Below, piece by piece: positions 27,356 to 35,346 of a stretch of 64,000 bases of DNA. The stretch comes from Alteromonadaceae bacterium (GTDB taxonomy: Bacteria; Pseudomonadota; Gammaproteobacteria; Enterobacterales; Alteromonadaceae): contig WKFJ01000037.1 in the NCBI GenBank assembly GCA_014872785.1, positions 1 to 64,000 on the forward strand, in the 5' to 3' direction. Each line of letters begins with the position of its first letter. Position 1 is the first letter of the stretch. Made by a program: the position numbers and the translations under genes. The notes beneath the pieces are model-generated. The model had not been told where the DNA came from, did no database searches, and saw only the letters and a program-made list of their open reading frames with translations.

Positions 27356-27541
27356 TTACCTGTTGTCGGTGCGTATGCAGTTTCGTCCTTGGTGCTTAGC
27401 ATTATAAAGTTGCACGTCCGCCGCTTTTATCAGTGAGTCCAGTGACGCATTGTCTTTAGCTTGTGTATTTGCTATACCAATACCAAGCGTGACCGGTTCA
27501 CTTATTTCATAAAAAGAGGTGCTGGCAAGCGCTAGATCGTT
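27356..27541 (-). pseudogene. Remnant of a GGDEF (diguanylate cyclase) 3' end
   Basis: About 60 codons match only the C-terminal tail of a GGDEF domain: EPVTLGIGIANT, then LIKAADVQLYNAKHQGRNCI. The GG[DE]EF active site and everything upstream is missing. The homology begins exactly where the neighbouring 280-residue gene ends, in another frame, so a deletion joined the two. The open frame extends upstream to 27646 only as antisense-frame shadow of that gene. Not expected to be functional. Confidence 0.8.
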
Positions 27542-28382
27542 ACATAGAAATATTTTGTATTTTTGTGAATACCTGAATGAGTTCTTGTGGGGCATCCACG
27601 GAAATAACAGCATGCGAGCGCTTTTTATAGAATCCGTACCGTCCAATAAATTTAATCGGTTGTTCGAAGGTCATCAGGACGTTCTTTTGCGAGCCCATTG
27701 GAGAAACAAAATGAGAGAAATGGTCAAACTTGTCAGAAGGCGTCAGTGCTTTTATCTCAACTACATCACTTAGTGGGATGTCTGCTGACCAAGATAATCC
27801 AAATCTAAATAAGAGATGCGTATCCGTTACTTCAATGGGGCGATGCCTAATAGCTTCGATTTGCGCGTAATAGTAAAAAACAGACCAAAGTGTCAACACA
27901 GTTACTAACCAAGCTGCCAATGGATGACCAATGTTGTCCATCATAAAGTGTATGAAGGGAAGGGTTGGTAACTGTGCGATAAATACCACCCAAAACATAT
28001 CTTTGGCATTGCTTGCTTTGTCGTAAGTGAAACACCTGTCACTAGCAGCCGGTGTTTTAAAGTGTTTGGCAAACAAAGCATAAAACAAAACGCTCAATTC
28101 ATCTTTTAACAGCCAATATAAAGCTTTGAAACGCAGAGATTGGTTAAGGTAGGTATCGAGGTCTTTGCCAACTTTGGTGCTGCTGGCATAACCAATGACA
28201 AAGCCATTGAGTAATCGATTGAGCCAATATCCGTCTATCAATAAAGCTACAAAGGTAACCGCAAAAACAAAAGGTAACTGATGCCAGCCCACAGTAGATA
28301 CGTAGTACACTGAAAGTGACAGTATCATCGCGATAGTTGCTGTAATTTTGCCTTTTGATAGCGTGTTTGTAGTGATATCCAA
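27540..28382 (-). CDS. Hypothetical four-helix membrane protein with PH-like tail
   Basis: 280 residues, family not recognised. Two N-terminal helices (about 15-55), two central helices (about 130-170: MFWVVFIAQLPTLPFI; LAAWLVTVLTLWSVFYYY) and a C-terminal soluble region (IEVTDTHLLFRFGL...IPLSDVVEIKAL) whose strand pattern resembles bacterial PH-like domains. It is divergent from the S1 protease gene, with a 26-bp dyad in between, and directly abuts the GGDEF remnant at its 3' end. The true 3' end may have been altered by that deletion. Confidence 0.6.
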   Translation of the reverse strand: MDITTNTLSKGKITATIAMILSLSVYYVSTVGWHQLPFVFAVTFVALLIDGYWLNRLLNGFVIGYASSTKVGKDLDTYLNQSLRFKALYWLLKDELSVLFYALFAKHFKTPAASDRCFTYDKASNAKDMFWVVFIAQLPTLPFIHFMMDNIGHPLAAWLVTVLTLWSVFYYYAQIEAIRHRPIEVTDTHLLFRFGLSWSADIPLSDVVEIKALTPSDKFDHFSHFVSPMGSQKNVLMTFEQPIKFIGRYGFYKKRSHAVISVDAPQELIQVFTKIQNISM

Positions 28383-28552
28383 AAGTGAACTTTCCGTTTA
28401 TATGGTGCGATTGCGCGCGTTTTTGTGATCTGTAAACCTCAGACTCATTATACCCAATTTGTCACCTAAAACGTGCGTTTGGTAATGCTATTTATTAAGA
28501 ACTACTCCATTTGAGTGTAAATGAATATGACCAGCGAAAACTTTTATTCAGA

Positions 28553-28578
28553 AAATAGATTACAGTTGTAATCTATTT
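28553..28578. promoter_or_regulatory. 26-bp dyad resembling a cop-box/BlaI operator
   Basis: Perfect 12-bp arms AAATAGATTACA / TGTAATCTATTT with a 2-nt centre GT. The core TACA-N2-TGTA is that of BlaI/MecI/CopY-type repressors. It lies in the 230-bp gap between divergent genes, 35 bp before the S1 protease start. No such regulator is encoded in this window. Confidence 0.6.
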
Positions 28579-28612
28579 GGTTATCAATTAATGTAAAAGT
28601 TAAGTACTAGTA

Positions 28613-29470
28613 ATGAAGGTAAGGGATGTGAAGAAAGTATTGTGGACGCTAATAGGATGGGTTGGAATCGCTATGGCATCTAATGCCATTGTGATCCGTC
28701 ATGATGTTGAAAAAGAAACATATCTGGCTTCTTGGGAAGATTTTCCGCCGCTGGCACAGTTTTATGTCGATGGCGCGCATGGTATTTTGATATCCCCCAG
28801 GTGGATTGTGACAGCCGCACATACCACCTTTTGTACACCTCCGGGCGCGACCATTTTAGTAGCAGGAGAAAAAGTACAGGTTAAACGCCGTTTTACCCAT
28901 CCAGATCACAGGCCAGGCGTAAGTCACGACATTGCATTACTCGAACTGGAAAGGCCGGTAACTAGCGTAACCCCTGCCAATATTTACAAGGACACGGATG
29001 AGACAGGTAAAGTAGTTACCTTTATCGGGGCTGGCGGCACGGGTACCGGAATTGCTGGTCAAACTATTGATAACGCTAAAAATAATGGCGTGCTGAGAAA
29101 GGCCTATAACACTGTACAGCGCGCAGACGGCGCCCTGCTACAATTCGTATTTAATCAAGGGGACGAGGCGTTACCGCTAGAAGGTATTGGTGGCGGTGGT
29201 GACAGCGGAGGGCCTGCTTATATTCAGCATGGAGATGAATTTTGGGTACTTGGCGTGAGCTCTCGAGGTGAGTTTGGCAGTACTATCGGTAAATACGGAA
29301 ACCGCGAGTATTACAGTCGCGTGTCCTATTTTACTCACTGGATAGACCGAGTAATGAACGGTACAGAACAAGAACGCCGCAACATTGCCCTACCAGAATT
29401 AAAGTATTTAATGGCGGGTTTAAGCAAAGAAACCTTGCCCGAGATTTGTGCCGATATTGGTATTAAATGA
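28613..29470 (+). CDS. Exported trypsin-like (S1) serine protease
   Basis: 285 residues with a signal peptide (VLWTLIGWVGIAMASN). The triad is complete: His in IVTAAHTTFC (about 70), Asp in SHDIALLELERP (about 106) and Ser in GGGDSGGPAY (about 197). ATG 28613 opens the frame, but GTG 28628 has a better-placed AAGG and gives a more typical signal peptide, so the true start may be there. It stands alone. The 26-bp dyad upstream suggests repressor control. Confidence 0.87.
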   Translation: MKVRDVKKVLWTLIGWVGIAMASNAIVIRHDVEKETYLASWEDFPPLAQFYVDGAHGILISPRWIVTAAHTTFCTPPGATILVAGEKVQVKRRFTHPDHRPGVSHDIALLELERPVTSVTPANIYKDTDETGKVVTFIGAGGTGTGIAGQTIDNAKNNGVLRKAYNTVQRADGALLQFVFNQGDEALPLEGIGGGGDSGGPAYIQHGDEFWVLGVSSRGEFGSTIGKYGNREYYSRVSYFTHWIDRVMNGTEQERRNIALPELKYLMAGLSKETLPEICADIGIK

Positions 29471-29554
29471 TGTGAATACAAATACTGCTAATAAGCGTTA
29501 TTTGGAGGTATTACTTCAAGGTATTATGGAAGGTCGCAATCTTACGCTATTTAT

Positions 29555-29875
29555 CTACGAATAACGTGATTTTGCTATGTATAATGCTGGTAGAGGTAGG
29601 AATGAAACTACAAAGATTGTTGCAGCAAACGCTATAATATTAATTATTTGCAAATACGTAAGGAATGCCACAAGGAATATCGCACACCCTGTAGCAATAA
29701 TGCTATTTCCCACATAGCGTCCAAATCCCTCCGGGTCGGCTAACTTTGACTGATCTACACCATTTATCCAATGCCTTTTGCCTTTAACCGAAATCAAATA
29801 ACCAATAATAATTAACGGCAGTGCCCCTACAAATATAGTAATGAGAAGAGGTATTTGCAGTTCGTTAGCATCCAT
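29555..29875 (-). CDS. Small three-helix membrane protein
   Basis: 106 residues from ATG 29875, chosen because GAAGGA sits 8 bases upstream; GTG 29890 also opens the frame but overlaps that site. Helices: IPLLITIFVGALPLIIIGYLI, NSIIATGCAIFLVAFLTYL and FAATIFVVSFLPLPALYI. The cytosolic link KGKRHWINGVDQSKLADPEGFGR resembles DUF3784-type small membrane proteins, a tentative match. Function unknown. Confidence 0.6.
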   Translation of the reverse strand: MDANELQIPLLITIFVGALPLIIIGYLISVKGKRHWINGVDQSKLADPEGFGRYVGNSIIATGCAIFLVAFLTYLQIINIIAFAATIFVVSFLPLPALYIAKSRYS

Positions 29876-29919
29876 ATAAATATCCTTCACAAATTAATTC
29901 TTATTATCGCCATGTAGGA

Positions 29920-30114
29920 TTATCCCGCGGCAGAGCTCTTCAACATTGTTACATCATTTTTCACTACCAGTACCATCAGACATAACAAGGCAACTGGTGG
30001 CATAAAAGCTGAGATAAAAGTCAGTGGCGCAGTCAATATCGGAGTCTGTGCCTTCCTCTTACCAAGATAATAGTTGATAGCATTTGTAATTATCGCAAAA
30101 GCGAGCAGAAACAT
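29920..30114 (-). CDS. Small hydrophobic protein, possibly 5'-truncated
   Basis: 64 residues with two predicted membrane helices (MFLLAFAIITNAINYYL; FISAFMPPVALLCLMVLVV). The ATG has no close Shine-Dalgarno; an AGAAAGGA lies about 20 bases upstream. The frame stays open about 19 further codons with no standard start codon before a TGA, so the original start may have been lost. It lies 44 bp upstream of another small membrane protein gene. Function unknown. Confidence 0.4.
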   Translation of the reverse strand: MFLLAFAIITNAINYYLGKRKAQTPILTAPLTFISAFMPPVALLCLMVLVVKNDVTMLKSSAAG

Positions 30115-30207
30115 GCCAAATAGCGACGCGTCAATATTCCTTTCTAAGCGAAGTTTATTATCCTCCCATACTGTTATCTTTCAATCAACTTGCGTGCTCA
30201 ATAATGA

Positions 30208-31458
30208 TTATGAGCTTACTCTTTTCGAGTAACCCACTACATGATGCGAAGTGACGGTATCGCAGACAATTTTACTCTGTCTTTCGAAACAAATTTCATA
30301 GGTATCTGGCTTATCTGACAATGTTAACCAGTGATCTGTGGTTATCGCCGACGCCGATTTGCCGTTGATACTCACCACAATATCACCAGGTTCAATTGAA
30401 GAACCGTTTGCCGCCATATCAGGCATAACATACCTGACTACAAAGTTACCCGTGGTCATCTTGCGTAACTCCAGACCCAATAGGTTAAAGCGAGTTTTAA
30501 ATTGGTGCTCCGGATAGGGAATGAGGTGTAGCGTTGATGTGTGATAATCCATAACACTGACAAATTGGTTCAACAGTGCACTGCCAATGATCCAATGTTC
30601 ATCTTCATCGCCGCCACGGATAAGATTGGTTTTAACATCCTCAAATGTTAAGTCACCTAGCACCAACTTTGGTAAAGACACTCTAGAGTGCTCCGCCTTG
30701 CCGCTTAACCCAAAATCAGCCGCCGTTACTTTTCTCGAGTCAACGTCAATGTCTCTGTTATCTAGGTATTCTTGTTTGAGTTTCACATAGTGACGGCTGC
30801 CGGTGTCTATAATGAATTCGCCGGTCATTGTATGGTTGTTATTGAGAGTAATTTCGGCATCGATGTAGGGCTTAGTCAATAATGATTCAAAAGAAATAAC
30901 CGTGCTGTTTTTCTCAGGTATTGTTGCTTCACTACTGATTCGAATTTCATTATTGAGCTTATCGAATCGCCAACTGAAATGTTGCATCAAATCCCAACCA
31001 ATAACGCCATCGAAAATAGCTTGTCTCGGATCGATAAAATACTTACTGCCAGTAATAGGGATGTACCCTACTGTTACGTCTTCAAAATACACGTCACCCA
31101 GTTGCACCCGCTTGAGGCTAGAGCGAAAAGCATGTGAACCTTCTTCATCTCCCCAACCTTGCATTTTTAAGTCGTAACCTTGTTCTAAATGCAGTGATTT
31201 TGTCTTCTCAGAGTCGAATAACATGCTCACGGTTGCACCTGTATCTACCATGAATAGTAATTCAGTTTCACCGTTGACTCTTGCATAAACGAAAGGCTTC
31301 TCACCAATGTATTTGGTTTTGAGCGTCGTGGTGCTTACACCCTCTTTCCACTTTGGATCAAGATCAAGGTTTTCAGTTCTCAGGCGAACTTGATTAACGA
31401 CGCCACAGCTGGATACGAACAAGGTGAGCGCGACAACGAATGTGAATTTCTTAAACAT
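30208..31458 (-). CDS. Retropepsin-like aspartyl protease lipoprotein with PDZ domain
   Basis: 416 residues. A lipobox (LFVSSC, Cys18) marks a lipoprotein. Two retroviral-type aspartyl protease motifs, VDTGATVSM (about 74) and IDTGSRHYV (about 217), give a single-chain enzyme of two lobes; a PDZ domain near the C-terminus (SSIEPGDIVVSINGKSA, about 340-400) probably binds substrate termini. Comparable proteins are known in several Gram-negative groups, but their substrates are mostly unknown. Monocistronic as far as visible. Confidence 0.85.
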   Translation of the reverse strand: MFKKFTFVVALTLFVSSCGVVNQVRLRTENLDLDPKWKEGVSTTTLKTKYIGEKPFVYARVNGETELLFMVDTGATVSMLFDSEKTKSLHLEQGYDLKMQGWGDEEGSHAFRSSLKRVQLGDVYFEDVTVGYIPITGSKYFIDPRQAIFDGVIGWDLMQHFSWRFDKLNNEIRISSEATIPEKNSTVISFESLLTKPYIDAEITLNNNHTMTGEFIIDTGSRHYVKLKQEYLDNRDIDVDSRKVTAADFGLSGKAEHSRVSLPKLVLGDLTFEDVKTNLIRGGDEDEHWIIGSALLNQFVSVMDYHTSTLHLIPYPEHQFKTRFNLLGLELRKMTTGNFVVRYVMPDMAANGSSIEPGDIVVSINGKSASAITTDHWLTLSDKPDTYEICFERQSKIVCDTVTSHHVVGYSKRVSS

Positions 31459-31582
31459 GGTTTAACATTGATGATTAATAGAGAGCTAGAAAATAATTCA
31501 CCGAATGTGAAATGGATGTGAAAACTATGGTTGGGATGTTTATTTTTGATGTGGTACAGAATTTTTAAGTTACTTATTAACG

Positions 31583-31613
31583 AAAAAAGCCAAACCCTCA
31601 AGGCTTGGCTTTT
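31583..31613 (-). terminator. Intrinsic terminator of the methyltransferase-like gene
   Basis: Minus strand: 9-bp stem AAAAGCCAA / TTGGCTTTT with an 11-nt loop and T-run, 27 bp after the stop at 31640. Confidence 0.8.
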
Positions 31614-31639
31614 GTTGCGGTCTTCGAAATTCTTTTGAT

Positions 31640-32518
31640 TTAGATTTTCTTAAATAGCAATGTCATTCGGTTAGATTCGCCGATTGCATCAGCGGCCTTT
31701 TTCTTTTCATCAGTGTCTTGTTGGAAATAAGACGGTGGTAGGCGCCATACAATGTCAGAGTTGGCAGGTTTGTCTTTGGGGTTTTTGTTCACATCTGAAC
31801 TGTCCACCAGTTTAAAGCCCGCCGCTTCAAAAGCTGCTTTAACCTGTGAAGCTTTTAAATAACCACGGTCACCTTTGGCTGAGCCGTCAGGCGCTGATTC
31901 CGCAACTTCGTGCTGAACCACACCAACCATGCCACCTTTTTTCAGCATTTTATGCGTCGCTTTAAGTGCTTGGGTCATGGTGCCGGCTTCTTCCTCGAAA
32001 CGGCTCAAATTGTGTAACGCTCTGATAAACAATACTCGGTCAAGTGTACCTGCTAGTTCATCAGGAACCGTTTCAAAGGTAAAACCGCCAGATGCAATGC
32101 CGTTGTCAGTAAAGCCCGCTACGAGATTGGGGAACTTCTTCGTTGACGCAATTTGCTCAGCGATACGCTCTTCACTGAAAAAGCCAAATCTTGCCCACAT
32201 ACTGTCGACGTAGTTGACGCCATACAGCGCGCCGTCTTTTCCTAAATAATTGGCTAAAATAGTGGAGTACCAGCCGCCACCCGGCAGCGCCTCAGCGACT
32301 TTCATACCTGGTTTGACTTGGAAAAACGCCAGCGTTTCGGCTGGATTTCTAAAGGCATCACGCTTCTTGGCGTCCTCTGAACGCTCTGCTACAACTTGCT
32401 GTAATGAGGCATGGCCATGTTTGTGTGCCAAGACGCTGTGACTTATTGAGAGCGCTAACCCGCCCGCGACTAGAGTAGCGAGTGCGCGCTTCGCATTGAT
32501 TTTGAATTGAGTTCTCAT
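31640..32518 (-). CDS. Exported class I SAM methyltransferase-like protein (COG4798 type)
   Basis: 292 residues with a Sec signal (RALATLVAGGLALSISHSVLA), so the product is periplasmic or secreted, which is unusual for a methyltransferase fold. The Rossmann motif I reads VKPGMKVAEALPGGGWYS. Downstream are DRVLFIRALHNLSRF and MLKKGGMVGVVQHE, as in the COG4798 predicted methyltransferases. How it would get SAM outside the cytosol is unknown, so the activity may differ. ATG 32518 is chosen for the signal peptide; the frame is open to 32680 without support. Confidence 0.82.
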   Translation of the reverse strand: MRTQFKINAKRALATLVAGGLALSISHSVLAHKHGHASLQQVVAERSEDAKKRDAFRNPAETLAFFQVKPGMKVAEALPGGGWYSTILANYLGKDGALYGVNYVDSMWARFGFFSEERIAEQIASTKKFPNLVAGFTDNGIASGGFTFETVPDELAGTLDRVLFIRALHNLSRFEEEAGTMTQALKATHKMLKKGGMVGVVQHEVAESAPDGSAKGDRGYLKASQVKAAFEAAGFKLVDSSDVNKNPKDKPANSDIVWRLPPSYFQQDTDEKKKAADAIGESNRMTLLFKKI

Positions 32519-32684
32519 TTTTAAAATTCCGTACCTTGCTGTTATTAGTTCTACGTTAAATAGCTTCGTGTGTCGGTTCAATGATGAGAGCGGCAATAGA
32601 CATCTTTTATTACAAATTATCAGTCTCGTACCTTTGTTAATTAACATTGGGACGGCATTCAATTGTCGAATTGAAGACACACTT

Positions 32685-34073
32685 TTATTTCAAATCAAAC
32701 ACATAACGAAGCAGGAAAATAAGTGCTAAAACACCTGTTAATGGACTGATTTGGCGATAGTGACCACCACCTAACTTAATACCGACATAAGTGATAAAAC
32801 CAAGTGCAATACCTTCACTTATGCTGAAGGTAAGTGGCATCGCTAGCAAGGTTACCGACGCGGTCGCAAGTGCGGTAAGGTCGTCAAAATCGAGCTGTCT
32901 AATAGATTCCATCATCAGAATGCCGACCATAATAAGCGCAGGTGTTGTGGCCATTAGCGGGATCACTTTCATTATTGGCGTAAGGAATAATGCCAACAAA
33001 AAGCACAGAGCAACCACGACACTCGTTAGGCCTGTTCTACCACCACTAGATACTCCTGCCGCTGATTCCACGTAAGAGGTTACAGGAGAAGTACCAATCA
33101 CGGCGCCTACTGCACTTGCTGCGGCATCAGCGGTCATGGCGTTGCCCATTTTGGGCAGTTTGCCTTTGTCGTCGAGCAATTTAGCCTTGCGTGAGACACC
33201 AATCAGAGTGCCAATAGTGTCGAACATGTTGACGAACAATAAGGCGAAAATGAGATCCCACGTCCGAGCAAAGTTTTCCAGAGGGTACATAATGTCCATG
33301 GCTAAAAACGTCGCACTGATAGATTCAGGCATCCCCACTAGAGCCTCTGGTTGACTGGTAAGGTAGCCGTCACCAAATGGAATAAACAACCCCGCCAATG
33401 TGAGTGCAACAACAGAAATTAATATAGCACCAGGTATCTGACGCTTGATGAGTACCACCGTGAGAATGATGCCTATTAAGGCGAGTAACGTTGGCGCTTG
33501 CGACAAGTCACCCAAAGTCACAAAAGTGGCGGGGTTATCCACGATGAGTTCTGCATTTTTTAAACCAATAAATGCGATAAACAAGCCAATACCTGCCTGT
33601 ACCGCTATCTTAAGTGGGGCTGGGATAGAGTCCGCGATTCTCCGTCTAACACCGGTGACCGACAGTAATACAAATAGGATCCCGTTCCAGAACACAATAC
33701 CCAGAGCCGCATCCCAGGGAACCTCTCGCGTCAGGCAAATGGTAAAGGCAAAAAACGCGTTGAGACCCATACCGGGAGCAAGCGCGATTGGGTAATTGGT
33801 AAGTGAGGCCATCAGCAAACAACCAATGCAAGCCGCAAGTGCGGTGACCGTAATAAGCCCCTCCACTGGCATGCCACTTGCGCCAAGAATACTAGGATTC
33901 ACCACCAGAATATAAGACATCGCGGCAAAGGTGGTTAAGCCAGCAAGTACTTCGGTTTTTATTGATGTTTTGTGTTTAGTGAGCTGAAAGGTTTTTTCTA
34001 GTAGCGCTAGCATCGCAGTACTCTTTTTTGGTGTCGTCAATATTGAGTGCTGATTTTGGTTCAGCGTTGTCAT
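32685..34073 (-). CDS. NCS2/AzgA-type purine permease
   Basis: A proton-driven nucleobase importer of the AzgA branch (adenine, guanine or hypoxanthine) with about 12-14 membrane helices. The family stretches TEVLAGLTTFAAMSYIL, VNPSIL and NMFDTIGTLIGVSRKA are present. The frame opens at ATG 34073 (462 aa); ATG 34013 (MLALLEKTF) gives 442 residues, closer to the usual length, and may be the true start. It is divergent from the RND operon and separated by 166 bp from the methyltransferase-like gene. No guanine riboswitch is visible upstream. Confidence 0.9.
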   Translation of the reverse strand: MTTLNQNQHSILTTPKKSTAMLALLEKTFQLTKHKTSIKTEVLAGLTTFAAMSYILVVNPSILGASGMPVEGLITVTALAACIGCLLMASLTNYPIALAPGMGLNAFFAFTICLTREVPWDAALGIVFWNGILFVLLSVTGVRRRIADSIPAPLKIAVQAGIGLFIAFIGLKNAELIVDNPATFVTLGDLSQAPTLLALIGIILTVVLIKRQIPGAILISVVALTLAGLFIPFGDGYLTSQPEALVGMPESISATFLAMDIMYPLENFARTWDLIFALLFVNMFDTIGTLIGVSRKAKLLDDKGKLPKMGNAMTADAAASAVGAVIGTSPVTSYVESAAGVSSGGRTGLTSVVVALCFLLALFLTPIMKVIPLMATTPALIMVGILMMESIRQLDFDDLTALATASVTLLAMPLTFSISEGIALGFITYVGIKLGGGHYRQISPLTGVLALIFLLRYVFDLK

Positions 34074-34271
34074 ACTTACGCGAGTTGACCTAAAAATGCA
34101 AAATCTATGTAAAAGTTCGGGACAGCTTTTTTGAAGTTATTGATCGTTGCGTGCTACGCCCGAAAGTTGTTTAAGGGTAAACTCTTCAGTAAGCGGTTTT
34201 TACGACGTCGTGAGGCAAGTGTTCGGCGTCATTTTAAACGACTACCTGCTGAAAAATTAAGGAATAAAATA

Positions 34272-35345
34272 ATGAATCGTTCTGTAGTAAACGTCTTTTG
34301 GGTATGTGTGCTTCTCTCACTTGGCTCTCTTTCTGCGAGGGCAAATGAGGCAGTGGTGTCAGTCGACATTACTAAAGCTGAGTTGGCCGCACAAAAGCAA
34401 ACGTTGCAATTAACCGGCAGTATAGAAGCGGTAAGAGACGCAGACTTAGCCGTGCTGCAGGCAGGGGTTGTTGAGGCATTTTTTGTCGATGTTGGCGATG
34501 TGGTTCAAAAAGGTGACAAGCTTTTGCAGCTTGATGCGGTTTTGGCAAAGCTACAGTTACAAGAGCTTGAAGCCACGTTGGCGGTCGCTCAAGTGGAAGC
34601 CAGAGAAGCCCAACGACTGTATGATGAAGTTCTGGCGCTGTCCAAAACGCAATTTGTCGCAGAGACTACCATTGCGCAGCGCCGCGCCAATGTGGCGCTG
34701 GCAAAAGGCACCTTGAATGAACAGCAAGCTGCCAGAGACAGACAACAGGAAATTGTTAAACGTCATACCGTATTTGCCCCTTTCACTGGTGTCATTGTCT
34801 CTCGAAACGCCGATATCGGAGAATGGGTAGTGCCTCAGCAAAGCGTGTTTAACTTGGTGTCCAACAGTGATTTACGCATCCGCGTGGCAGTCCCACAAGA
34901 GTTTTTCAAAGTATTTAATAGCCGTTCATTAGAAGCCACAGTGCAAGCCGATGATGGCTCTGCGTCACAAAAAATACTTTCAGTATCATCTGTCGTCGCA
35001 GCCAGCAATCCGGCAAGCCGCACCATCACGGCGCTGATTGATTTACCCGCGAATAGCGATTTTATCTCGGGTATGTCGGTAACTGTAAATTTCGATTTGG
35101 GGAGTGAAACAGACGCTCTGATTTGGTTACCTGAGACCGCATTAAAAGTGCATCCCGATGGTGGTGGAAGTGTCTTTGCAGTTATCAACAATGTGGCTAA
35201 ACGCTTTGTTGTACAAGCGCGAAAACGACAAGGCAATATGGTGGCGGTTTCTGGAGCAGAACCCACTCATGATTACGTTATAAAAGGTGTTGAGTTACTT
35301 CAAGATGGTATGCCTGTGAGTATCAATTCCAAGGCGGGCAATTAA
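34272..35345 (+). CDS. RND efflux periplasmic adaptor subunit
   Basis: A 357-residue HlyD-like membrane-fusion protein that joins the RND pump to an outer-membrane factor. Signal peptide MNRSVVNVFWVCVLLSLGSL, then lipoyl half (AVLQAGVVEAFFVDVGDVVQKGD, abridged), a short coiled-coil hairpin, the second lipoyl half (VFAPFTGVIVSRNADIGEWV) and a beta-barrel domain. AAGGAATAAAATA precedes ATG 34272; the frame is open from 34131 without support. The RND gene's natural ATG lies one base after its stop. No TetR regulator or outer-membrane gene is adjacent. Confidence 0.9.
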   Translation: MNRSVVNVFWVCVLLSLGSLSARANEAVVSVDITKAELAAQKQTLQLTGSIEAVRDADLAVLQAGVVEAFFVDVGDVVQKGDKLLQLDAVLAKLQLQELEATLAVAQVEAREAQRLYDEVLALSKTQFVAETTIAQRRANVALAKGTLNEQQAARDRQQEIVKRHTVFAPFTGVIVSRNADIGEWVVPQQSVFNLVSNSDLRIRVAVPQEFFKVFNSRSLEATVQADDGSASQKILSVSSVVAASNPASRTITALIDLPANSDFISGMSVTVNFDLGSETDALIWLPETALKVHPDGGGSVFAVINNVAKRFVVQARKRQGNMVAVSGAEPTHDYVIKGVELLQDGMPVSINSKAGN

Positions 35346-35346
35346 T

